Positions 6,128 through 11,680 of a stretch of 11,680 nt of DNA are shown in pieces (the first letter of the stretch is position 1; the number at the start of each line of letters is the position of its first letter). This DNA is from Gemmatimonadaceae bacterium (lineage in GTDB: Bacteria > Gemmatimonadota > Gemmatimonadetes > Gemmatimonadales > Gemmatimonadaceae). The stretch covers positions 1 to 11,680 of the forward strand of contig JACDDZ010000034.1 of the NCBI GenBank assembly GCA_013816695.1, in the 5' to 3' direction. The translations under genes and the position numbers were made by a program. The notes beneath the pieces were generated by a model. The model searched no databases. It was not told the DNA's origin and saw only the letters and a list, made by a program, of their open reading frames with translations.

Positions 6128-6533
6128 TCTGGAGAAGCACTGTTGCGGCGAGTGAATCGACGTCGCCCTTCCGTCCGCGCGTAGACTCGTCCATTTCCCG
6201 AATAGCGCGGAGCGCAGTCGCGGTGCTGAATCGCTCATCTATGAAGATGACTTCCATTCCCGTTCGTTTGGAGAGTTCCGCACCGAAGGCCCGCACTTCG
6301 GCGGTCCAGCCGGATTCATTTCCTTCGCCGTCGAGCGGAAGCCCGATTACGAAACCGCGCGCTTCCATTTCCTTCGCGCGATCAATCACTTTGGAGAATG
6401 GCGGGCGCTTTCCTGCGCGTCGCTGGATGAATCCTATGGGGCCGGCGATCATGCCGAGCGGGTCGGCGATCGCAAGTCCCACGCGTCGCTCTCCGTAGTC
6501 TATGCCCATGAACCGCGCGAGTGTGGGGTTCAT
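6105..6533 (-). CDS. ruvX: RuvX/YqgF-family RNase H-like nuclease
   Basis: 142 residues, standard length. Known roles for the family are Holliday junction resolution and 16S rRNA 5'-end maturation. The RNase H fold acidic residues are Asp12 in [16 protein letters not shown] (9-24), Glu100 in [10 protein letters not shown] (95-104) and Asp126 in GDVDSLAA (123-130); the FVIGLPL (61-67) block is also typical. The start ATG at 6533 overlaps the rho stop codon (ATGA at 6533-6530), so translation is probably coupled to rho. An ATG eight codons in (MGIDYG) is an alternative start. Its end overlaps mltG by 23 bases; ruvX followed by mltG is a common order in bacteria. Confidence 0.92.
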   Translation of the reverse strand: MNPTLARFMGIDYGERRVGLAIADPLGMIAGPIGFIQRRAGKRPPFSKVIDRAKEMEARGFVIGLPLDGEGNESGWTAEVRAFGAELSKRTGMEVIFIDERFSTATALRAIREMDESTRGRKGDVDSLAATVLLQNALDTHK

Positions 6534-7786
6534 CCGCCCTGCGCCATCTGCTGGAAGAATTCCTTGTTGTTCCTGGACTTGGACATCTGCCGAAGCAGGA
6601 AGTCGATCGCCTCTGCTTCTGGCATGTCAGCCAGGAAGTTCCGGAGCAGGAACACACGGTTTATTTCCGCCTGGTTCAGCAGCAGTTCTTCCTTCCGTGT
6701 TCCGGAGCGACCAATGTCGATTGCGGGATACACGCGGCGGTCTGCGATTTTTCTGTCCAGTACCAGTTCCATGTTACCCGTTCCCTTGAACTCCTCGAAA
6801 ATGACTTCGTCCATTCGTGATCCTGTTTCGGTCAGCGCGGTAGCGACGATGGTAAGTGAACCGCCGCCCTCGATGTTGCGCGCCATGCCGAAAAACCGCT
6901 TTGGTTTGTGCAGACCGGCAGCATCCACGCCACCCGACAGGATCTTGCCAGAGGTTGGAGCTATGGCATTGTGCGCGCGCGCGAAACGCGTGAGGGAATC
7001 CAGGAGAATCACTACATCCTTTCCGTACTCGACCAGCCGTTTCGCCTTCTCGAGCACCATGTCGGCGACCTGCACGTGCCGCGTTGGACCTTCGTCGAAT
7101 GTCGAGCTGATGATCTCCGCCCGCTTGGCATTCGCAATCATTTCCGTCACTTCTTCGGGACGCTCGTCGATCAGCAGTACGATGATAGTTACTTCGGGAT
7201 GATTGTCAGCAATCGCGTTGGCGATTTTCTCCAGGAGAATTGTTTTTCCGGCCCGCGGCGGCGAAACGATCAATCCTCGCTGGCCCTTTCCAATCGGGGC
7301 GAAAATGTCTACGACGCGCATGCTGAGATCACCGTCTTCGGTTTCGAGCCGGAGCCTTTCGTCTGGATAGCGCGGCCGCAGGTTGTCGAATGGGATACGC
7401 TGCTTGGCGAGATCAGCATCCTGGCCCCCAACAGTCTCGACACGCAGCAGCGCGAGGTATCGCTCCCATGGCTTCGGCGGCCGCACCTGCCCGGAGATCG
7501 TGTCCCCTGTGAGCAAACCAAAGCGCTTGATCTGGGATGGCGACACGTAGATGTCATCAGGTCCCGGCAGATAGCTCCAGTCCTGACTGCGCAGGAACCC
7601 ATATCCTTCGGGAAGAATCTCCAGCACGCCATCCCCGTGCAGCACGACCTGCGAGTCGAGCAGGTTCTGCTCGATCCGGAAGATGAGGTCCTGTTTCCGC
7701 AGGCCTCCGGCATCGGCGATCTTGAGGCCGTCGGCCATTTCCTGGAGTTCGCTTACGGATTTTCTTTTTAGTTCTGAGATGTCCAC
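6530..7786 (-). CDS. rho: Transcription termination factor Rho
   Basis: 418 residues, typical length. Rho forms a hexameric RNA helicase that ends transcription at C-rich, unstructured RNA. Domains: Rho_N (1-43, [14 protein letters not shown] and GLRKQDLIF), the cold-shock-like RNA-binding domain (about 49-125, [32 protein letters not shown]), and the RecA-like ATPase with Walker A SPPRAGKT (175-182), [13 protein letters not shown] (204-216), Walker B VVILLDS (258-264), the Q-loop [12 protein letters not shown] (278-289) and the R-loop region [11 protein letters not shown] (294-304). No insertion domain. The start is GTG at 7786, since no ATG is near and Rho_N begins directly; there is no clear Shine-Dalgarno sequence. 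The 90-base leader is C-rich with a repeated segment. It follows the mlaD-like gene and heads ruvX, mltG and thiE. Confidence 0.97.
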   Translation of the reverse strand: MDISELKRKSVSELQEMADGLKIADAGGLRKQDLIFRIEQNLLDSQVVLHGDGVLEILPEGYGFLRSQDWSYLPGPDDIYVSPSQIKRFGLLTGDTISGQVRPPKPWERYLALLRVETVGGQDADLAKQRIPFDNLRPRYPDERLRLETEDGDLSMRVVDIFAPIGKGQRGLIVSPPRAGKTILLEKIANAIADNHPEVTIIVLLIDERPEEVTEMIANAKRAEIISSTFDEGPTRHVQVADMVLEKAKRLVEYGKDVVILLDSLTRFARAHNAIAPTSGKILSGGVDAAGLHKPKRFFGMARNIEGGGSLTIVATALTETGSRMDEVIFEEFKGTGNMELVLDRKIADRRVYPAIDIGRSGTRKEELLLNQAEINRVFLLRNFLADMPEAEAIDFLLRQMSKSRNNKEFFQQMAQGG

Positions 7787-7876
7787 GTGCGGCGGGCTGA
7801 GACTGGAAAAGCGGCGGGAGGTGTTGCGGTTTAGATAGAGGCGGGAGGTGTTGCGGACGAATCTGCTTTCAACTTG
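7787..7876 (-). promoter_or_regulatory. C-rich, G-poor rho leader, candidate Rho-binding (rut-like) autoregulatory region
   Basis: On the rho-coding strand the 90 bases between the mlaD-like stop and the rho GTG contain 39 C and only 14 G by my count, with many pyrimidine-C steps (CACCTCCCGCC, TTTTCCAGTCTCAGCCC). Such C-over-G stretches are what Rho's primary site binds, and rho genes are known in E. coli to be attenuated by Rho in their leader. No intrinsic terminator is visible here, so Rho could also end the mlaD-like transcript at this point. Confidence 0.45.
7813..7856. repeat. 17-base direct repeat in the rho leader
   Basis: GGCGGGAGGTGTTGCGG occurs at 7813-7829 and again, identically, at 7840-7856 on the plus strand, ten bases apart (27-base period). 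On the rho mRNA strand each copy reads CCGCAACACCTCCCGCC. It is either a recent local duplication or a pair of binding sites. Confidence 0.9.
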
Positions 7877-8827
7877 TCAAAATGCAATGTAACGCAGCGG
7901 GTGTTTCTTGATGTCCTTCATTAACGCGTCAAGTTCGCGCCGGGCGCGGGAGAGTTCCCTTGCAAGGGTGCTGTCGCTGCGCGCCCGCCCCACATTCCCA
8001 ACAGGATTGGATGCAAGTGCTCTGAGGCTGTCAACCTGGGCCATCAGGCCTTTCACCTGTGGTCCCAGCGTGGAGTCCCGGCGAAACCTGCCAACATTCC
8101 CGTTTCCACTGGCGAGCATGGTCCGTAATGAATCAACCGACGACATGATTGCCGATGCTTTTGTAAACAGGCCGTTGCGAGTTGCAAGTCCGATAGTGCC
8201 ACTGCCGCTCGTCATCTTCGCTGTAACGCGCGAGAACTGAGTCGATGTTGCAGAGAGTGATGGCATTCCGTTCTGGAGGAATGCCCCTGCGGTCCCGCGC
8301 GGCGATTTCGCCTGCGCAATGGCATTGGTCAAGTCCGTTCCCAGCGCCGAAACTTCCGATCCCACTTTACGAACGCTCGTCATCATTCCCTCGATCACCA
8401 CGCTTTCGGTTGCGTTGAGCGTATCACCATCCTGAACGGGGGGCGAGCTGGCCGTTCCGCTTGAAATCATCACGACAGGCGACCCAATCAAATTTCCGCC
8501 CGGCCCGATCTCAACTTTGGAATCATGCCTGATCAGCGGAAATTGCCCGGCGAGGATTTCAGTGTTGACGACGAGCCGATCGGCGACAGGACTGGTTGTA
8601 GACATGTAGTCAACTGTCGTGACGAGCCCGACCTTCTGCCCGGCCAACCACACTTCCGTTCCTTTGAGAACTCCGGTCGCGTCACCTGTGAGCACGTAGA
8701 GCTTGAGCTTTTCCCCGCGCATGGCACCAACGCGCGCGAATAACAGGATCGCAGCAACGAGCCCAACGAGCGCAATTGCGGCGATGATTCCCACTTTGAG
8801 ATCTTTCCAGGTTGTTTCGCGGGCCAT
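7877..8827 (-). CDS. MlaD/MCE family lipid-transport protein
   Basis: 316 residues. A short cytoplasmic start (MARETTWKDLK) is followed by a transmembrane helix (about 11-31, VGIIAAIALVGLVAAILLF) and the MCE domain (about 38-125) with TGDATGVLKGTEVWLAGQKVGLV (47-69) and the GPGGNLIGSPVVMI strand region (108-121). Members of this family are held in the inner membrane, reach into the periplasm and carry phospholipids or other hydrophobic molecules with an ABC transporter (MlaE permease, MlaF ATPase). The C-terminal half carries a fourfold degenerate repeat of about 33 residues built round G-T/N-x-G turns at 178-181, 210-213, 243-246 and 277-280, ending in a charged helix. No permease or ATPase gene adjoins it in this window, as the next feature upstream is a tRNA. 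Its ATG at 8827 has only a weak ribosome binding site (GAAGAA). Confidence 0.82.
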   Translation of the reverse strand: MARETTWKDLKVGIIAAIALVGLVAAILLFARVGAMRGEKLKLYVLTGDATGVLKGTEVWLAGQKVGLVTTVDYMSTTSPVADRLVVNTEILAGQFPLIRHDSKVEIGPGGNLIGSPVVMISSGTASSPPVQDGDTLNATESVVIEGMMTSVRKVGSEVSALGTDLTNAIAQAKSPRGTAGAFLQNGMPSLSATSTQFSRVTAKMTSGSGTIGLATRNGLFTKASAIMSSVDSLRTMLASGNGNVGRFRRDSTLGPQVKGLMAQVDSLRALASNPVGNVGRARSDSTLARELSRARRELDALMKDIKKHPLRYIAF

Positions 8828-8863
8828 TGAAAGAGATTCTTCGGCTGGATCCAGGTAGCCGCA

Positions 8864-8879
8864 CCGGCTCGACAGCCGG
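8864..8879. repeat. Perfect hairpin CCGGCT-GTCG-AGCCGG before the mlaD-like gene
   Basis: Six G/C-rich pairs close a four-base loop (read on the minus strand), 37 bases before the mlaD-like ATG and 56 bases after the tRNA gene on the same strand. No T run follows, so it is not a classical terminator. It may be a 3' processing or stability element of the tRNA transcript or an mRNA leader hairpin. The rest of the gap (8828-8934) shows nothing else clear. Confidence 0.4.
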
Positions 8880-8934
8880 ATGGACGGTATTCACCTCAAC
8901 CTGGTACGGTATATGACAACCGTTAGTGGCACTA

Positions 8935-9008
8935 TGCGCGCGGCGGGATTCGAACCCACGACCTTCGGCTCCGGAGGCCGACGCTCTATCCAGCTGAGCT
9001 ACGCGCGC
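8935..9008 (-). tRNA. tRNA-Arg (anticodon CCG)
   Basis: The 74-base minus-strand sequence folds as a full cloverleaf: acceptor GCGCGCG with CGCGCGC (seven pairs), D stem GCTC/GAGC, anticodon stem TCGGC/GCCGA round the loop CTCCGGA (anticodon CCG, reads CGG, arginine), five-base variable region AGGTC, T stem GTGGG/CCCGC with the loop TTCGAAT, and discriminator A. The 3' CCA is not encoded (TAG follows) and must be added enzymatically. Confidence 0.96.
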
Positions 9009-9032
9009 GAAACGCTTCTATAAAGATACCGG

Positions 9033-9061
9033 ATTCTAACCGGACAGATTCGCCACTGCAA
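9033..9061 (-). promoter_or_regulatory. Candidate promoter of the tRNA-Arg gene
   Basis: On the minus strand TTGCAG (9061-9056) and TAGAAT (9038-9033, five of six to TATAAT) are separated by 17 bases, and the tRNA begins 24 bases after the -10 box. The -35 box is only a partial match. The rest of 9009-9118 must hold the promoter of the plus-strand isocitrate dehydrogenase gene, for which I see no convincing boxes. Confidence 0.4.
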
Positions 9062-9118
9062 CGATATCGCTTGTGTAAATCGGTGTTAGCATCATCCGCG
9101 CTTCGTTAACTTGCTTCC

Positions 9119-10558
9119 ATGCCAACCAGAACACCAATAACTGTAATTCCCGGAGACGGAATAGGCCCGGAAGTAGTCGGGGCTGCCCTCCGTGTGATCG
9201 CCGCAAGCGGCGTAAATCTCGAAGTCGAAGAACATGAGGCCGGATCCAGGGTCTTTGCCAAGGGCATCGCGTCAGGCGTTCCAAGGGAGACCATCGATTC
9301 CATCGAGCGCACCAAAGTTGTGCTCAAGGGGCCGCTCGAAACTCCAATCGGGCATGGAAACAAGAGCGCGAACGTTACTCTCCGGACTCTTTTCGAAACC
9401 TTCGGAAACCTCCGCCCGGTGCGCGAGCTTCCGGGTGTCAAGACTCCATTCAGTGGACGCAAACTCGACATCGTGATCGTTCGCGAGAATGTGGAAGATT
9501 TGTACACCGGCATCGAATACATGCAGACGCCGGGCGTCGCCGAATCACTCAAGTTGATCTCCCGCAATGGCTGCGAAAAAATCGTTCAGCTGGCATTCGA
9601 GTATGCAATCACTGCGGGTCGCAAGCGTGTACACTGCGCCACCAAGGCGAACATCATGAAGTTGAGCGAAGGCCTGCTCCAGCACACGTTCGAAGAAATG
9701 TCGGCCGCGTATCCGCAGATCACTTCGAAGCATATCCTCATCGATAACTGCGCACACCAGCTGGCAATGCGCCCGGAGCAGTTCGACGTGATCGTCACCA
9801 CGAACATGAACGGTGACATTCTCAGCGACCTCACATCGGGCCTTACCGGTGGACTCGGGTTCGCACCATCGGCCAACATTGGCAACGACGTGTCGATTTT
9901 CGAGGCTGTACACGGCTCCGCCCCGGACATCGCCGGAAAGAACATAGCCAACCCGACCGCGTTGATTTTTAGCGCGGCTATGATGCTGCGGCACATCGGA
10001 CAGGGAAAAGCTGCGAATGAAATCGAGCAGGCGATTCTCGTGACCCTCGAGAGCGGCATGCGCAGCGGAGACATGGCAGGCGACGCGAAACCTGCGAGCA
10101 CATCGGAGTTTGCTGACGCAGTAATCGCCAATCTCGGTCGGACTTCACATACAGCGCCCTCGCGTCCTTACCAGGCGATCAAGCTCACGCCTCGCTCGGC
10201 CACGGTGCATACACTACCCACAACGTCGCGTCGGGTCGTCGGTGTCGACGTGTACGTTGAAACGGCGATGCTTCCCGCCGAGCTTGCTGAAAAAATGGAA
10301 GCTGCAGTGAAGGGTTCAGCCGGCCGTCTCCTGATGATCTCAAATCGCGGGACAGTTGTTTATCCTGCGACGGACCTGAAAGTGGGTCTTGTCGATCACT
10401 ATCGCTGCCGTTTCGTTCCTCGCGAGACAAATGCAGACCTTACCGACGACGGGATTCTCGATATCCTGAAGCGCGTTGGTCAGGTTGGAAAATGGATGCA
10501 CATAGAAAAGCTTCAACAGTTTGACGGGGTCGATGCGTTCAGTAAGTCTGGCACGTAA
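9119..10558 (+). CDS. icd: Isocitrate dehydrogenase, Thermus/Rickettsia type, predicted NAD+-dependent
   Basis: 479 residues. It oxidises isocitrate to 2-oxoglutarate and CO2 in the TCA cycle. Family signatures: VIPGDGIGPEV (9-19), substrate Ser83 and Asn85 in HGNKSANVTLR, Arg99/Arg102 (NLRPVR), Arg122 and catalytic Tyr129 in RENVEDLYTGIEY, Lys176 in ATKANIMKLSEG, metal-binding Asp209, Asp233 and Asp237 (NMNGDILSD), and the adenosine-loop FEAVHGSAPDIAGKNIANPTA (first residue 261). A C-terminal domain of about 130 residues (about 350-479), absent from E. coli Icd, is the extra domain of the Thermus-like type. At the coenzyme site, residues 270-271 are Asp-Ile where the E. coli NADP enzyme has Lys344-Tyr345, and Ala277 stands for Val351; these are NAD+-type residues. 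Isopropylmalate dehydrogenase is less likely given the KSANV motif and the extension. No clear ribosome binding site before the ATG. Confidence 0.92.
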   Translation: MPTRTPITVIPGDGIGPEVVGAALRVIAASGVNLEVEEHEAGSRVFAKGIASGVPRETIDSIERTKVVLKGPLETPIGHGNKSANVTLRTLFETFGNLRPVRELPGVKTPFSGRKLDIVIVRENVEDLYTGIEYMQTPGVAESLKLISRNGCEKIVQLAFEYAITAGRKRVHCATKANIMKLSEGLLQHTFEEMSAAYPQITSKHILIDNCAHQLAMRPEQFDVIVTTNMNGDILSDLTSGLTGGLGFAPSANIGNDVSIFEAVHGSAPDIAGKNIANPTALIFSAAMMLRHIGQGKAANEIEQAILVTLESGMRSGDMAGDAKPASTSEFADAVIANLGRTSHTAPSRPYQAIKLTPRSATVHTLPTTSRRVVGVDVYVETAMLPAELAEKMEAAVKGSAGRLLMISNRGTVVYPATDLKVGLVDHYRCRFVPRETNADLTDDGILDILKRVGQVGKWMHIEKLQQFDGVDAFSKSGT

Positions 10559-10577
10559 ACACAATGGAGAAAATGTG

Positions 10578-11680
10578 ATGAAAAATCTGGTTCGCGCTGC
10601 CCAAGCGGGAGCACTGTTGGCGCTGATAATTGGATGCGCGCCCATGGATCCAACGATCGTTCCCGTGAGCGGGCAGCTGCCTCTCAAGTATTCGGGACCG
10701 GCAACGGTTCCGGCCATAACCGCGGGCGATCTAATGACGCGCCTGTATGTATTCTCGGATGATTCGATGCTCGGACGCCGTTCGGGCGACGTGGGCAATC
10801 TCAAGGGTACGGCGTACATCGAGCGCGAAGTCCGCAAGCTCGGCCTTTTGCCTGCCGGCGATAACGGCACTTACTTCCAGGATGTGCCGCTCATTCGGCG
10901 CCTTCCAGCTGCAGTGCTAGGCTTTGGGTCCGAATCGCTCGTACTGAATACTGATTTCGCAGTCGCTGACCCTCGTGCGGTCATCCGCACCTTCAGCGGC
11001 ATGCCGGTTATTTACGGCGGTAATGTCGGGCAGCAGGGCGGCGAGCTCATTACCCCCCAGCAGGCCGCCGGAAAAATCGTCGCGGTCACGGGATTTCCGC
11101 GAGTTGTTATCCCGATGCTTCGCGGTGCTGCGGCCATCCTCTACGTGGATGATGCCAATTTCGCGGTGATGCGTCGCGGCGGTCGTGGCGGCGTCATGAT
11201 CAAGCCACGGATCGACACAACAACGGCTGCGGCTCCATTCATCATTCCGGTCGCAACAGCAACGAAGATATTCGGTGTTCCCTTTGAGAACGTACGCCCA
11301 GGCACGATGGGTCAGGTCGTAAAGGGGTCTCTCTCATTCAGTGAAGTTTCACTCCCGGGCAGAAATGTTATCGCAGTTCTTCCCGGCAGCGACCCGGCTC
11401 TGAAGGGCCAATACGTTTCACTGGGTGCTCACAACGATCACCTCGGACTCCGTACGGGCGCTCCCCTTGAGCACGACTCGGTTCGCGCTTTCAACAAGGA
11501 GTTTGAAAATCTCGTTATGGGCCGGACAAAGCTGGTTCCGAGCATGCCGGGGCGTCCGAGCTCCCAGGAACAGGTACCCTGGGTTTCGATGGTTAAAGTG
11601 AATGTCGACAGCCTGCGCCGTATTCGGCCCGGCCGCCTCGATTCTGTTTACAACGGCGCGGACGACGACGGCTCCGGCTC
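10578..11680 (+). CDS. M28 family metallopeptidase lipoprotein with PA domain (3' end outside window)
   Basis: 367 codons without a stop reach the window edge. The ATG at 10578 has GGAGA eight bases upstream and starts 19 bases after the isocitrate dehydrogenase stop. Residues 1-20 (MKNLVRAAQAGALLALIIGC) are a signal peptide with lipobox IIGC, so Cys20 is probably lipidated and the enzyme exported. Residues about 45-100 are the N-terminal helical region of M28 peptidases (LKGTAYIEREVRKLGLLPAG). A protease-associated (PA) domain lies at about 110-250, with GKIVAVTGFPRVVI and GAAAILYVDDANF. The peptidase domain shows the zinc motif SLGAHNDHLG (281-290, His285) and NGADDDGSGS, whose Asp residues 362-364 include the bridging metal ligand; the window ends in this motif. 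The family are Zn aminopeptidases or carboxypeptidases that take up peptides for nutrition; substrate not predictable. The remaining Glu, Asp and His ligands are beyond the edge. Confidence 0.88.
   Translation, partial: MKNLVRAAQAGALLALIIGCAPMDPTIVPVSGQLPLKYSGPATVPAITAGDLMTRLYVFSDDSMLGRRSGDVGNLKGTAYIEREVRKLGLLPAGDNGTYFQDVPLIRRLPAAVLGFGSESLVLNTDFAVADPRAVIRTFSGMPVIYGGNVGQQGGELITPQQAAGKIVAVTGFPRVVIPMLRGAAAILYVDDANFAVMRRGGRGGVMIKPRIDTTTAAAPFIIPVATATKIFGVPFENVRPGTMGQVVKGSLSFSEVSLPGRNVIAVLPGSDPALKGQYVSLGAHNDHLGLRTGAPLEHDSVRAFNKEFENLVMGRTKLVPSMPGRPSSQEQVPWVSMVKVNVDSLRRIRPGRLDSVYNGADDDGSG

Noticed and set aside
6128..6238. Longer mltG start with 37 extra residues
   Set aside because: It would overlap ruvX by 134 bases and bury the signal/lipobox sequence inside the protein.
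6908..7771. 287-codon plus-strand open frame opposite rho
   Set aside because: Antisense of rho, which is unmistakable; no independent motif or start signal.
7787..7876. Tandem repeats considered as a CRISPR fragment or minisatellite
   Set aside because: Only two copies with a ten-base gap; spacing and number do not fit an array.
8864..8879. Hairpin downstream of the tRNA considered as a terminator
   Set aside because: There is no T run on either side, so it cannot be called an intrinsic terminator.
9586..10131. 181-codon minus-strand open frame within the isocitrate dehydrogenase gene
   Set aside because: Its Ser/Cys/Met-rich translation is typical of antisense shadow; the plus-strand gene has full catalytic motifs.

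Overview
The window reads as chromosomal DNA of a GC-rich, didermic bacterium. Gene content and protein flavour (an MCE/MlaD lipid-transport protein beside rho, a Thermus/Rickettsia-type isocitrate dehydrogenase with a C-terminal extension, an M28 lipoprotein with a DDDGSGS metal motif) are what I would expect of Gemmatimonadota or a related soil lineage. That assignment is inference from remembered sequence flavour, not from a search. Coding density is high, no gap exceeds 300 bases, and I see no transposon, phage gene or CRISPR array.

Left part (1-1650, minus strand): a small unannotated-looking operon. A 48-residue peptide gene lies behind a possible promoter with a palindromic spacer. It is followed by a strong rho-independent terminator, then a zinc metallopeptidase gene (HEAGH motif), whose stop overlaps (ATGA) the start of a D-Ala-D-Ala-ligase-like ATP-grasp protein that leaves the window. 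Peptide + protease + peptide-bond-forming ligase is the most unusual arrangement here and the best candidate for an undescribed system.

Middle left (1650-3698, minus strand): an unassigned class I SAM methyltransferase with a roughly 105-residue N-terminal extension, and an RlmI-type 23S rRNA m5C methyltransferase with an N-terminal PUA-like region. Divergently from the latter, at 3762-4583 on the plus strand, runs a stand-alone HD-GYP phosphodiesterase. Its basic tail overlaps the 3' end of thiE tail to tail by 71 bases.

Centre (4513-8827, minus strand): a compact co-directional cluster read as mlaD-like, rho, ruvX, mltG, thiE. rho/ruvX overlap by ATGA, ruvX/mltG overlap by 23 bases, and mltG/thiE are separated by one base. 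The 90-base rho leader is C-rich and G-poor and carries a 17-base direct repeat, as expected of a Rho-binding autoregulatory leader. Upstream on the same strand is a tRNA-Arg(CCG) gene with a plausible promoter.

Right part (9119-11680, plus strand): isocitrate dehydrogenase, whose coenzyme-site residues (Asp-Ile, then Ala) are of the NAD+ rather than NADP+ type, followed 19 bases later by a secreted M28 peptidase lipoprotein cut by the window end.
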